NCBI GenBank assembly: GCA_918807975.1
Contig: OU964932.1
Coordinates: 2,728,001-2,792,000, forward strand
DNA from: Aplidium turbinatum
Taxonomy: Eukaryota > Chordata > Ascidiacea > Aplousobranchia > Polyclinidae
Direction: 5' to 3'
DNA: 64,000 nt
The notes below the pieces were generated by a model. The model had not been told where the DNA came from and made no database searches. It saw only the letters and a program-made list of their open reading frames with translations. The position numbers and the translations under genes were made by a program. Below, piece after piece: positions 21,106 through 32,330 of this stretch. Within the stretch, counting starts at the first letter, position 1. The number at the start of each line of letters is the position of its first letter.

Positions 21106-21974
21106 GGGTGCAACCTAGTTCGTACCTTGAACCAATCGTACAGCCAGTGCGTACCCTGAAAAGATCGAGAGAAAAAATTAAAAAAGCCGAAGTAATAGCA
21201 CAAAGCCGAAGTCGCTGATCGGAGTTTCCCCAAACAATTTGAAACAAACTCGAGGGTTAGGGTTAGCGGAAACTGCGGTAAGCGGAAACTGCGAAAAAAT
21301 GTTTGCGAAAACTGCGATCAGCGAGGGTTAGAGCATAGATTAGGCTCCATGGTTAGAGTTGGAAAAACCTAGAACATCACACAACTCAGGCGAAAGAGAA
21401 ATTGAAAAAAGAAAACTAATCGGGAAAAAATGATGGTTTACGAAAATGAGAGAACTTGTATACCTGGGACTGGTATATAAGTCCCCCCCACCCCCCTTGG
21501 TAACTCATGACAAAGACAGGACTTAATGGACATCGCTCTTTCGCCTTAGTTGTGTGGCGTTCTAGGCGTTACCGTTAGAGTTGGGGTAAGCGGAAACTGC
21601 GGAAAAATGTTTGCGGAAACTGCAATCAGCGAGGGTTAGAGCATAGATTACTCTATAGTCAGGGTAAAGGTTAGCGGAAACTGCGGAAAAATGTTTGTGG
21701 AAACTGCGATCAGCGAGGATTAGGGTTAGAGCATAGATTACTCTATGGTTAGAATTAGGGTTAGCGGAAACTGCGGAAAAATGTTTGCGGAAACTGCGAT
21801 CAGCGGACTTCGGTTTTGAGCTATTTTTTCTCTCAATCTTTTCAGGGGAAAATTTTTAAAATGATTGCGGACACTGCGATCTGCGACTTCGGTTTTTTTT
21901 AATTTTTTTTCTCGATCTTTTCAAGGTACGAACTGACTGTCCGAACTGTTCATGGTACGAACTAGGTTGCATCC
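21106..21974. mobile_element. Mutator-like MITE with tandem-repeat interior, copy 1
   Basis: Inverted termini GGGTGCAACCTAGTTCGTAC and GGATGCAACCTAGTTCGTAC extend about 100 bp inward, including a GAAAAGATCGAGAGAAAAA block. The 9-bp duplication TTGTCGGAC flanks it (21097-21105, 21975-21983). The interior is a ~100-bp unit (GCGGAAACTGCGATCAGCGA, GGTTAGGGTTAG, AGCATAGATTACTCTATGG) in several diverged copies. A smaller TIR element interrupts it (21363-21573). Long TIRs with a 9-bp duplication suggest a Mutator-type element; there is no coding sequence. Confidence 0.75.
21363..21573. mobile_element. 211-bp TIR element nested in the Mutator-like MITE
   Basis: Near-inverted ~30-bp ends (CCTAGAACATCACACAACTC at the left; AGTTGTGTGGCGTTCTAGG at the right). 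GTTAGAGTTGG flanks it at 21352-21362 and 21574-21584; the true duplication may be 9-11 bp because the surroundings are repetitive. Non-coding. Confidence 0.65.
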
Positions 21975-21983
21975 TTGTCGGAC

Positions 21984-23424
21984 ACCGACTTGAAGACTAT
22001 ATGTCATTTCGCTGCTGTCTGTTGTGTTGCATCTGTGATCGCAGTGTAGGCTACTGTATGTTATCGCAATGGTCGCAAATAAACACGATTATTATCAACA
22101 AAAAAAACATTTTTTTTTTAAAAACAAAACGAAAAAACAGTTGTTTTTGCACTTACAATCTGTCTAAAATTTTACTGTTGTAGCCTACCAGTATTTACTG
22201 CAACAAAATTTGGTGTTCGTATAGAATTAGTCACCCTGGTTATTGACGTCACCACACGTTGGAACTTGGAACGTCATACAAAAGAGCGCAACTATTTTTG
22301 GGAAGAATAAAGAATGTGTACATTGTACAGAGGTCGAATAGAAGTGAATAGTGATGAAGGGGAATAGATATGGATTTACAATATTTTTACAATAAAACAA
22401 TAAACCAACGTCGAGTGTTCAATATAAGCCCAAGAAATGATTTAAAATCCATCAATTTGTAGCCATTTAACTAAAACTTCACTAATTTGTACCAACCTTC
22501 TAAAATTTAATTTTTACATTAAAAATATCAATCAATCATTTTATTTTTCGTCATTAACGCGTCCGGGACGAAAAAGATACGGTGCTGGTATAGCCAGTGC
22601 TTCCACTTCTGACAATTGATAAATCCTCTACAATTTCCTTTTTTGTCCTGAAAAATCCCTTTTTTCTCAGTCGGAAATCTTTTAAAATTTCCCTCATAGG
22701 GGAGGTTATTTTTGACATTATTTAAGTTAAAAAAGGTGCAAATACAACTTTAAAGTTATTATAATCTCAGTTAAAGCCATTGTAATCTCGATTTTATTCA
22801 GTAGCACCGGTATGTCGAAGCAACGTTGTTTTATTAGAACAGTAGGCTGCACAAAAGCAGCCCATATTTTACAATAACATGGTTTACTTCCTTTGTTCAC
22901 TGTCCAGCCAAAAAACTGCTTGTCAGTTAGTCGGTTCTGGGACATTTACCACCTGGTCCTGGACATCATTTACCAGTTACCACTCTCATCTTTCCTACCC
23001 GGACTCCTAACCTATCCCTAACAGCGAAAATGTACACGTGGTAGCCTAAATGTCCAGTTTCAACAAATTATCCATCCATTAACAAATTTATTTTTGTGTT
23101 TAGTTTTTCTTGATGCGCTAAGCCGCTAACTTAACACTATTGGCTAGGCTATCTCTTTTTTCTCCTTGTCAGTAACGTCTTCACAATCATCTGAAACTGA
23201 CGAAAAACTCAAGGATACTAGGCCTATTCATGATACTAACTCAGTCTGACTGTGTACACTATACATGTTGTATACACAACACACTACATAGCCTAGCCTC
23301 TATTATTATGACACCATAATCAGTTAACAGTTAGCATAGGCAAAAATTAACTTTTATAAGCCGGAAGGATATCACCATAGATATCTTATATCTTACTTAT
23401 GTAAGATATCTATGATATCACTAG
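21984..23424. other. Mostly unassigned AT-rich DNA with element relics
   Basis: No gene recognised. AATAAA occurs at 22077. Around 22225-22420 the order of short motifs (GACGTCA, GCGCAACTATTTTTGGGAAG, GAAGTGAA, GGGGAATAGATAT) matches the left TIR region of the element at 31288, much diverged. At 22549-22583 the string ATTAACGCGTCCGGGACG followed by AAAAAGATAC recurs inverted at about 2508-2540. A possible small MITE (CTGGGACATTTACCAC and its inverse) spans about 22935-23065. A short hairpin (CATAGATATCTTA and inverse) is at 23370-23415. Confidence 0.5.
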
Positions 23425-24303
23425 CAGTGGCGTACGCAGGAGGGGGGCCATTGGGCTATGGCCCCTCCCCCCTTAAAAATGTTTTAGTAGTTAACGACGT
23501 AGATTAAGGCATTTAATATGTTTTGCATTGCTCTGTCAAAGCAATTACTGTAACAATGTTGTTTTATAAACTAAGCCGATACGAAATACATGGCCCAATC
23601 CACCTACCCCACCCCAGGTATGCCAATGTAGCATAGTGTTCTGTAAGCCTATTATAGTGATTAGTGAGAGAGAAATGGATAAAGTCTAAACTAAAACCAT
23701 ACTGGGATGTCATGAAGACGTCTGGGATATCAATGGCCAGTGGCATAGCCAAAGGGGGGGGGGGGGGGGGGGGGGGGGGGGCCTTGGGGTTACAACCCCA
23801 CTTTGGCACGCGTGTGACGTCACGATATCGAGAATGATGCTTTCAGTTTCTTTATGCTTGGGAATGATGGTTTCAGTCTAAAAAAAACTTGCCTAATTTT
23901 AAACAAAACTGCATTAAAAGAGCGAGTTTTGCCAATACCAAACATTCAATCATCTCAGCCAGGAATTAACAACAAGAAAACATAGAGACTTAGCTTTATA
24001 TCCGAAAAATGCCGAAGAAAACATGATCTTATCCTTTTGCTATGCCACCTGACAGCACCATTTTACAAGAATATTCATACCCACATTTTTGTTGAAAATG
24101 CTCTCAGAATGCACCAAATTCAAAGTAATTTTTCAAAATTTTCTGGGGGAGACCCCCCAGACCCCCCGCCGCTGGGTGTCGTCTTAAGCGAAAACGCCGT
24201 CGGGTTTCGCCCGCCGTTGGTCAAAACCCCCCCTTTCAAAATTCCTGGCTACGCTACTCTCAATGGCCCCCCCCCCCTTGAGAAAATCCTGCGTACGCCA
24301 CTG
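23425..24303. mobile_element. hAT-type MITE (outer of a nested pair)
   Basis: Termini CAGTGGCGTACGCAGGA at both ends, inverted; 8-bp duplication ATCACTAG at 23417-23424 and 24304-24311. A second MITE (23738-24259) makes up most of its length. Confidence 0.9.
23738..24259. mobile_element. hAT-type MITE (inner of a nested pair), CAGTGGCGTAGCC family
   Basis: Termini CAGTGGCATAGCC and, inverted, GAGTAGCGTAGCC; 8-bp duplication TCAATGGC at 23730-23737 and 24260-24267. A run of about 28 G (near 23753-23780) follows the left terminus. The body (GCCGAAGAAAACATGATC, CTCTCAGAATGCACCAAATT, TTTTCTGGGGGAG) recurs at 48092-48560, 62600-64000 and partly at 35467-35640. Confidence 0.9.
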
Positions 24304-24787
24304 ATCACTAGCCTAAGCTTATCATACCTAACTGTACGTCGAAGGTCGAATCTCAGTGAACTTTGTCATTGCTACTCAACTTCAACTGTAAATCAACGGA
24401 TTACCTAATTTTAACTAAAAGAACTGAGAACTAACTCACTCACTGCAGTCTGCAATCACGTCCAATTCCCAAAATGGCGAGAAAAGAAATCAAGCGACTG
24501 AAAGGTGAAGATGGGAAAGAGAGTAATAGGGGTTACGGATGTCGAGGGACGACGGAAACCAGGTGATCATCGTTATTCCCATAGAAATCCTAAGAGAGTA
24601 GAAGCGTCATAGAGCGCTTTATGCGGCACCGTCGCAACTTGCTAGCCGCCATCTTTGTTAGCACATGGTATTCCCCGCTGGAGCTTTCTCAAGTTGATAT
24701 ACGTGCTACAAATTGTTTACAAAATGCCTCATTGTGCAGCTATGAACTGCACAAATCGCCTCAAAAAGGGCTCAGGGAAAACTTTTT
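24304..24787 (+). other. Low-repeat stretch holding a THAP exon piece
   Basis: The only stretch here that looks single-copy. Besides the THAP piece there is a 30-codon frame from ATG at 24474 (MARKEIKRLKGEDGK) in a fair initiation context, ending at 24566 with a possible but weak splice donor inside the last codon. I cannot assign that frame to any family, and it may be chance. Confidence 0.35.
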
Positions 24788-24792
24788 CAGGG
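24724..24792 (+). pseudogene. THAP-domain N-terminal piece, cut by the satellite-armed element
   Basis: ATG at 24724 opens MPHCAAMNCTNRLKKGSGKT then FFR, the start of a THAP zinc-binding DNA domain: the Cys pair in CAAMNC and the KGSG-FFR lead to the usual RFP motif. THAP domains occur in host regulators and in P-element transposases. The reading stops making sense at the first base of family A satellite (about 24788), and I do not find the rest of the domain after 27126. A 5' leader containing GCCGCCATCTTTG lies just upstream. It could be a host first exon or a transposon gene. Confidence 0.6.
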
Positions 24793-25383
24793 ATGGTCGA
24801 GTATTTTCAGGGGTTGTCAGGCATTGTAGAGTAGCTACTTTCAGGCATTGTTGGGAATTTCCAGGCATTGTCTAGGATTTCCAGGCATTGTCGATCATTA
24901 TCAGTGGTTGACAGGCTTAAACATTTTCAGGCATTGTCGAACATTTTCAGGGGTTGTCGAGCATTTTCAGGGGTTGTCAGGCATTGTAGAGTACCGGTAG
25001 CTACTTTCAGGCATTGTTGGGCATTTCCAGGCACTGTCTAGGATTTCCAGGCATTGTTGATCATTATTAGTGGTTGACGGTTTGTCAGGCATTGTCGAAC
25101 ATTTTCAGGGGTTGTCTAGCATTTTCAGGGGTTGTCAGGCATTCTAGATTAAGCTACTTTCAGGCATTGTTGGGCATTTCCTAGCATTGTTTAGGATTTC
25201 CAGGCATTGTCGATCATTATTGGTTTTTGACACGTTTGTCAGGCATTGTTGAACATTTTCATGCATTTTTATTCCCAGCTCTGCATGCGCAGCAGAATGA
25301 TCCCTTTCTATTTTGCGTAGGTTGTAAACGTATTTACGGCAGCCGTGCGCGTGTGCGTGTGCGTCGGCAGCCGTGGCCGAGTC

Positions 25384-25697
25384 GGCAGCCGTGGCCGAGT
25401 GGTTAGCGCGTTGGGCTCGCAGTCGAAAGCCTGCATGTTCGACTCCAGCCACCCGCACTTGCTGTTGTTTCTCTGGGCAAGAAACTTAACGATAATTGCC
25501 TCTACCTAGTGATCGATTTCGAGTAATGGGTAGTACCAAATTTAAGTCATAAGTAGAGTAGACAACCGGAAACTGACATTGCCGTCGGCTGCAGCGTGGG
25601 TCAGGTGTATGTCGGAAGGCGTACATCGATGCATAGCGCTCAAGTCCGCTTTCCCGCAATGCAGGATAAAGATAAACAAACAAACAAACAAACAAAC
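25384..25697 (+). mobile_element. tRNA-headed SINE
   Basis: Head GGCAGCCGTGGCCGAGTGG, then GTTAGCGCGTTGGGCTCGC and box B TGTTCGACTCCAGCC (tRNA-Ser/Leu type); body with GTTTCTCTGGGCAAGAAAC; 3' end GCAATGCAGGATAAAGAT plus AAAC repeats. A partial second copy of the head lies directly before it (25357-25383). The second full copy is at 62871-63171. Transcription would be by RNA polymerase III, with retroposition by an unidentified LINE recognising the GGATAAAGAT tail. Confidence 0.85.
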
Positions 25698-25999
25698 GGT
25701 ATACACAAACACAGCAGTTTAAATGACCTGGCTATCATAAGTTTTAACGTTCGCGTTTTGTCGCTTCTACCCTTTTCTCGACCTTTGCTATGTTGACGTG
25801 TATTGTTTTGATATGATGGTCAGAAATAAAAACAACTGAACTGAACTGAAGTATCGACAATGCCTGACAAACCTGTCAAAACCTGGTGATGATCGACAAC
25901 CCAAGAAAACGTTCGACAATGCCTAATAAACCTATCAACCACTGAATATGTTCGACAATGCCTGGAAATCCTGGACAATGCCTGAAGATAACCGACAAT

Positions 26000-26306
26000 C
26001 AGTGGCGTAGCTGGGGGGGGGGGGGGGACGGGAGGGGCGGACTGCCCTGGCGGCACGTCTGGGGGCGGCACTTTTAGACTACGATTTTTGATTTTGATTA
26101 TAATCTGATAAAAAAACGCATTTCACTTTCACACAAGGCCGGATTTAGCTGATGGGGGGCCCGGGGCACTTTTAGATCGGGGGGCCCCGTGCAAAAAATT
26201 TTTTGCACCCCCCCCTAAATCCGGGCCTGTTTTCACATGCTTTTTCTTGAAGGAGCGGCAAAATCTGAATCCGCCCCGGGCGGCACATTCCCTAGCTACG
26301 CCACTG
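26000..26306. mobile_element. hAT-type MITE in arm two of family A copy 2
   Basis: Termini CAGTGGCGTAGCT, inverted at both ends; 8-bp duplication CCGACAAT at 25992-25999 and 26307-26314, taken from the satellite. A 14-15-base G run follows the left terminus. It contains a still smaller MITE. Confidence 0.9.
26134..26229. mobile_element. 96-bp MITE nested in a MITE
   Basis: Termini CAAGGCCGGATTTAG and, inverted, CAGGCCCGGATTTAG; near-match duplication CTTTCACA / TTTTCACA at 26126-26133 and 26230-26237. The centre is a G-run/C-run palindrome. Confidence 0.8.
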
Positions 26307-27126
26307 CCGACAATGCCTGCCAGAAAGAATCTAAAGTACTTTACAATGTCTGAGAACCCCTGACACCTAAAAATGTTCGACAATGCTTGAAAATTTCCGA
26401 CAATACCTAACAACAAGCCTGTCAACCATTGATAATGATTGACAATGCCTGGAAATTCTAGACAATGCCTTGAAATTAGCCTACCGACAATGCCTGAAAG
26501 TAGCTACTCTACAATGCCTGACAACCCCTGAAAATGCTCGACAACCCCTGAAAATGTTCGACAATGCCTGAAAATGTTCTATAATGCCTAACAAACCCGA
26601 CAACCACTGATAATGATCGACAATGCCTGGAAATCCTAGACAATGCCTGAAAGTAGCTACTCTACAATGCCTGACAACCCCTGAAAATGCTCGACAACCC
26701 CTGAAAATGCTCGACAATGCCTGAAAATGTTCTATAATGCCTAACAAACCCGTCAACCACTGATAATGATCGACAGTGCCTGGAAATCTTAGACAATGCC
26801 TGGAAATTCTCAACAGTGTCTGAAAGTAGCCACTCTACAATGCCTGACAACCCCTGAAAATGCTCGACGATCCCTGAAAATGTTCGACAATGCCTGAAAA
26901 TGTTCCATAATGACTACCAAACCTGCCAATCACTGATATTGAGCAACAATGCCTGGAAATCCTAGACAATGCCTGGAAATTCCCAACAATTCCTGAAAGT
27001 AGTTAGACTACTCTACAATACCTGACAACCCCTGAAAATGCTCGACAACCCCTGAAAATGCTCCACAACCCCCCAAAAAGCTGACAATACCCGACAATGC
27101 CTGACAATGGGTATTTAGAGGTACCG

Positions 27127-27264
27127 GTTGAATAGGCTTTCACAATTGGTTGTGCTAACAAAAATCGCGGGGGGCGCACTCGAGTGGTGCCATCGCGGTG
27201 TGTGGAGTGTGAATGGGAATGACGCTTCCACTCTCTTAGGTTTTCTATGGTTATTCATCCATGG
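27127..27264. other. Short spacer
   Basis: A 138-bp spacer between family A copy 2 and the next TIR element. I see no feature in it. Confidence 0.4.
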
Positions 27265-27389
27265 GTTATTCCACCACCGTCATTCTGGCAGAATAACTTT
27301 TCCACTATCCGCCTAAATAAGTGATCCGTGAATAAATGCGAGGCATAAAATGCGACCTAAAAAACGTTCGAAAAATCTTAAATAAAAGC

Positions 27390-28340
27390 ATAATTCACAA
27401 CACGTGCCACTCAAATTTTACATGCATCGGATTCAGTATTGAATTACCTTTCCAAGGATGTGCATCAATAGGTGGACATTTGGGAGGAACGTCCAGCAAA
27501 ACGGTTCAAAGATAGAGGATGTTTTATCGACATTCAAGAAAATAATACGAATTTCGCATAGAACACCTCTCCAAACATCTTCAAATAAAATTATAATCCG
27601 CAACACGTGCCACTTAAATGTTACATGCATCGGATTCAGTATTAAATTACCTTTCCAGAGATGTGCATCAATAGGTGGGCATTTGGGAGGAACGTCCAGC
27701 AGAACGGTTCAAAGATGGAGAATGTTTTTACGAAATTCAAGAAAATAATACGACTTTGCATAAAATACACTTCTCCAAACATCTTCGAATAGAACTTTAA
27801 TCCGCAACACGTGCCACTTAAATGTTACATGCATCGGATTCAGTATTGAATCACCTTTCCAGGAATGTGCATCAATAGGTGGGCATTTGGGAGGAACGTC
27901 CAGCAGAACGGTTCAAAGATGGAGGATGTTTTTACGATGTTAAAAAAAATAATACGATTTTTGCATAAAAAACACTTCTCCAAACATTTTAGAATAGAAC
28001 TATAATCCGCAACACGTTCTACTTAAATTTTACATGCATCGGATTCAATATTGAAATTACCTTTCCAGAGATGTGCATCAATAGGTGAGCATTTAGGAGG
28101 AATGTCCAGCAGAACGGTTCATAGATTAAGGATGTTTTTACGATGTTCTAAAAAATAATACGATTTTTGCATAAAAAACACCTCTCCAAACATCTTCAAA
28201 TAGAACTATAATCCGCAACACGTTCTACTTAAACTTTACATGCATCGGATTCAGTATTGAATTACCTTTCCAGAGATGTGCATCAATAGGTTGGCATTTA
28301 GGAGGAACGTCAAGTAGAACGGTTCAAAGAAGGATGTTAA
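27390..28340. repeat. Family B left arm, ~205-bp units
   Basis: The marker block AGCAGAACGGTTCAAAGATG recurs at about 27493, 27698, 27904, 28109 and 28313, a steady 205-bp period. Each unit also holds GTGCATCAATAGG and a CGCAACACGTG box. Confidence 0.9.
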
Positions 28341-28344
28341 AATC

Positions 28345-30960
28345 GCAAAAATCGTATTATTTTCTTGAATATTGTAAAAACATCTTCCATTTTTGAACCG
28401 TTCTGCTGGACGTTCCTCCCAAATGCCCACCTATTGATGCACATCTCTGGAAAGGTAATTCAATACTGAATCCGATGCATATAAAATTTAGGTGACACGT
28501 GTTGCGGATTATAGTTCTATTTGAAGATGTTTGGAGAGGTGTTTTATGCAATAATCGTATTATTTTCTTGAATGTAGTAAAAACATCCTCCATCTTTGAA
28601 CCGTTCTGCTGGATGTACCTCTTAAATGCCTACCTATTGATGCACATCCCTGGAATAGTAATTCAATACTGAATCCGATGCATGTAAAATTTAAGTGGAA
28701 CGTGTTGCGGATTATAGTTCTATTCAAAGATGTTTGGAGAGGTGTTTTTCATGCAAAGTGGTATTATTTTCTTAAATATCGTAAAACATCCTCCATCTTT
28801 GAACCGTTCTGCTGGACGTTCCTCCCAAATGCCCACCTATTGATGCACATCTCTGGAAAGATAATTCAATTCAATACTAAATCCGATGCATGTAAAATTT
28901 AAGTAGCACGTGTTGCGGATTATAGTTCTATTTGAAGATGTTTGGAGAGGTGTTTTTTATGCAAAAATCGTATTATTTTCTTGAATCTCGTAAAAACATC
29001 CTCCATCTTTGAACCGTTCTGCTGGACGTTCCTCTCAAGTGCCCACCTATTGATGCACATCCCTGGAAAGGTAATTCAATACTGAATCCGATGCATATAA
29101 AATTTAGGTGACACGTGTTGCGGATTATAGTTCTATTTGAAGATGTTTGGAGAGGTGTTTTATGCAATAATCGTATTATTTTCTTGAATGTAGTAAAAAC
29201 ATCCTCCATCTTTGAACCGTTCTGCTGGATGTACCTCTTAAATGCCTACCTATTGATGCACATCCCTGGAATAGTAATTCAATACTGAATCCGATGCATG
29301 TAACATTTAAGTGGCACGTGTTGCAAATTATAGTTCTATTTGAAGATGTTTGGAGACGTGTTTTTTATGCAATAATCGTATTATTTTCTTGAATATCGTT
29401 AAAACATCCTCCATCTTTGAACCGTTATGCTGGACGTTCCTCCCAAATGCCCACCTATTGATGCACATCTCTGGAAAGGTAATTCAATACTGAATCCGAT
29501 GCATGTAAAATGAACCGTTTGAACCGTTTTGAACCATCTTTGAACCGTAGAACGGTTCAAAGAAGGATGTTAAAATCGCAAAAATCGTATTATTTTCTTG
29601 AATATTGTAAAAACATCTTCCATTTTTGAACCGTTCTGCTGGACGTTCCTCCCAAATGCCCACCTATTGATGCACATCTCTGGAAAGGTAATTCAATACT
29701 GAATCCGATGCATATAAAATTTAGGTGACACGTGTTGCGGATTATAGTTCTATTTGAAGATGTTTGGAGAGGTGTTTTATGCAATAATCGTATTATTTTC
29801 TTGAATGTAGTAAAAACATCCTCCATCTTTGAACCGTTCTGCTGGATGTACCTCTTAAATGCCTACCTATTGATGCACATCCCTGGAATAGTAATTCAAT
29901 ACTGAATCCGATGCATGTAACATTTAAGTGGCACGTGTTGCAAATTATAGTTCTATTTGAAGATGTTTGGAGACGTGTTTTTTATGCAATAATCGTATTA
30001 TTTTCTTGAATATCGTTAAAACATCCTCCATCTTTGAACCGTTATGCTGGACGTTCCTCCCAAATGCCCACCTATTGATGCACATCTCTGGAAAGGTAAT
30101 TCAATACTGAATCCGATGCATGTAAAATTTAGGTGGCACGTGTTGCGGATTATAGTTCTATTCGAAGATGTTTGGAGACGTGTTTTTTATGCAATAATCG
30201 AATTATTTTCTTGAGTATCGTTAAAACATCCTCCATCTTTGAACCGTTATGCTGGACGTTCCTCCCAAATGCCCACCTATTGATGCACATTCCTGGAAAG
30301 GTAATTCAATACTGAATCCGATGCATGTAAAACTTTTACGGATTACAGTTCTATTCGAAGATGTTTGGAGAGGTGTTTTTTATGTAAAGTCGTATTATTT
30401 TCTTGAATATCGTCAAACATTCTCTATCTTTGAACCGTTCTGCTGGACGTTCCTTCTAAATGCCCATTTATTGATGCACATCTCTGGAAAGATAATTCAA
30501 TACTGAATCCGATGCATGTAACATTTAAGTGGCACGTATTGCGGATTATAGTTCTATTCGAAGATGTTTGGAGAGGTGTTTTTTGCGCAATAATCGTATT
30601 ATTTTCTTGAGTATCGTAAAAATATCCTCCATTATTGAACCGTTCTGTTGGACGTTCCTCCCAAATGTCTACTTATTGATGCACATCTCTGGAAAGGTAA
30701 TTCAATACTAAATCCGATGCATGTAAAAGTTGAGTGGCACGTGTTGCGGATTATAGTTTTTTTTGAAGATGTTTGGAGAGGTATTTTTTATGCAAAAATC
30801 GTATTATTTTCTTGAATATCGTAAAAACATCCTCCATCTTTGAACCGTTATGCTGGACGCTCCCAAATGTCTACTTATTGATGCACATCTCTTGAAAGGT
30901 AATTCAATACTGAATCCGATGCATGTAAAATTTAAGTGGCACGTGTTGCGGATTATGCTT
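28345..30960. repeat. Family B right arm, ~205-bp units with a duplicated block
   Basis: The inverse marker (TTGAACCGTTCTGCTGG) recurs every ~205 bp from 28385 to 30840. A block beginning GGTTCAAAGAAGGATGTTAAA at about 28320 reappears at about 29553 with nearly the same downstream sequence, so a segment including the axis was copied into the arm. Confidence 0.85.
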
Positions 30961-31080
30961 TTATTTAAATTTTTTCGAACGTATGTGAGGTCGCACTTTA
31001 TGCCTTGCATTTATTCATGGATCATTTTTTTGGCGGAAAGCGGAAAAATTATTCTGGCAGAATGACGGTGGTGTTATTCC

Positions 31081-31287
31081 AGTCGTTGTTAGAATTTTTG
31101 AAAAGGAATATTAAAAAGTTTTTCTTTAAAATTGCTAAAAACAACATTTCCCTTTTAAAGACAAAGTTTCCTTGTGAAATTGTTAATAATCTTTAAAAAT
31201 CCTTCCTATCTTCATTTCCCTTTTTTATCCTTTGAAGCGTTGAAAAATTCCGATTTCGGGATAAAATTCTTCAAAGTGGAAGCACTG
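31081..31287. other. AT-rich spacer
   Basis: 207 bp without recognisable features between family B and the next large element. Confidence 0.4.
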
Positions 31288-31313
31288 GGTATAGCATTGT
31301 CTCGGCTGCCTTG

Positions 31314-32330
31314 CAGTGTTGTTCAGGATCCGGATTTTTGGAGTCTGATCCTGCCGGATTTGAAGAAATTTTTCGGATCCGGATTGGATTAGATTCAATT
31401 TTTCCCAAGCTGGATCCGGAGCCGGATTGTCCGAATCCGAATCTGTTTAACTTTGTTTAGTTACGTTTTAATAAATTGAATGACATAAATTCCATGTAGT
31501 TGCTGTTCTTCGTTTCAGGGAAGCTAGCCTCCGTAGATCTGGCAGCACTAGTCTGATACCGATGTACGGTACCGGTACTCGCAGAGTCGCAGTCTGTCGC
31601 AGTCAGCAGAAGCAAACCAGCAACTAAGCAAAGGCAGGCACGCCACGCTAAGAGGTTGATGAAAGTAGCCTACCTCGGTACTAGAAAGTGCTGGCCGGTG
31701 CCCAGCAGAAGCTAAAAAGTTTGCCATAGTAGATCTCCTGTTGCTGTGCAGTATACTATTATGCTTTTAACTTGACATTTTAGATTATATTCACATTATC
31801 AACTGTTGATGCTTTACTTGTACTCAACTCTGTGTTTAGGTCTGAGGAAGAATAGTTTTCTGAACGACTTACATTTCTGTATGGTTCATGGAAGGTAGCA
31901 TGTGATTAGTGACAATTTATTATACACTGATCTTATAATGACATTTGTATCATTAGGCTATATTCAAAAACAGTATGCTTTTGATAAGTGTGTGCAACTG
32001 TGCAATTGTGCATGCTTACACTGCTATTTTCTTTGTTTTGTTATTGTCGTTTATTGTTGTGTTTCAGATTGACTACTGGTAGGCTGAGTGCTACTTTAAT
32101 ATCAGTATAAATTCATTATGCTGCAATTGGGACAAGGATGGTAGGGTAAGAAAAAAATGTTAGTGTAACATAGGCTATGTCTGCTATAAGTATAATGCTA
32201 GTTTTCGGATATTCGGATCTGGATTGGATATTGCTTTTCCTATTATTTTTGAATCAGGATTGGATTCGGATATTTCTAAAAAATTTCGGATTGGATTGGA
32301 TTATCAAATTTCAATATCCGCACAACACTG
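31314..32330. mobile_element. hAT-type element in the left TIR of family C
   Basis: Termini CAGTGTTGTTCAGGATCC and, inverted, CAGTGTTGTGCGGATATT; 8-bp duplication CTGCCTTG at 31306-31313 and 32331-32338. Subterminal DNA is dense in GGATTGGATT and GGATCCGGA motifs on both sides. The middle (31440-32190) has no coding sequence that I recognise. Confidence 0.85.

Larger units (their letters stand above)
24788..27126. mobile_element. Satellite-armed TIR element, copy 2 (family A), left end missing
   Basis: The right end is intact (GGGTATTTAGAGGTACCG at 27109-27126) and identical to copy 1. The left terminus is absent: satellite begins abruptly inside a THAP frame. Arm one (CAGGCATTG orientation) runs from 24788 to about 25260, arm two (inverse) from about 25853 to 27126. 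The axis region carries a SINE and 25698-25852 of unassigned DNA with a T-rich 3' part. A MITE at 26000-26306 splits arm two. Confidence 0.8.
27273..31072. mobile_element. TIR element with inverted 205-bp tandem arrays (family B)
   Basis: Inverted termini ACCACCGTCATTCTG then GCAGAATAA extend more than 100 bp (through GTGAATAAATGC, GCATAAA, GCGACCT, CGTTCGAAAAA). The 8-bp duplication GTTATTCC flanks it (27265-27272 and 31073-31080). All of the interior is a ~205-bp unit: about five copies one way (27390-28340) and about thirteen the other way (28345-30960). No transposase frame. Short open frames repeated per unit (about 60-96 codons) have no recognisable domain. Superfamily unknown. Confidence 0.85.

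Noticed and set aside
21245-21870. Possible interstitial telomere (TTAGGG motifs)
   Set aside because: Only one or two TTAGGG per ~100-bp unit, within a TIR element found twice; not a telomeric tract.
23753-23780. Run of about 28 G as a functional G-quadruplex site
   Set aside because: It follows the MITE terminus as in related MITEs, where shorter G runs stand; length may be inflated by sequencing.
25144-25458. 104-codon minus-strand frame
   Set aside because: It runs through satellite and a SINE head; composition comes from the repeats.
27458-30711. Repeated 60-96-codon frames in the 205-bp units as genes
   Set aside because: They follow the repeat period, lie on whichever strand the arm presents, and contain no known motif.
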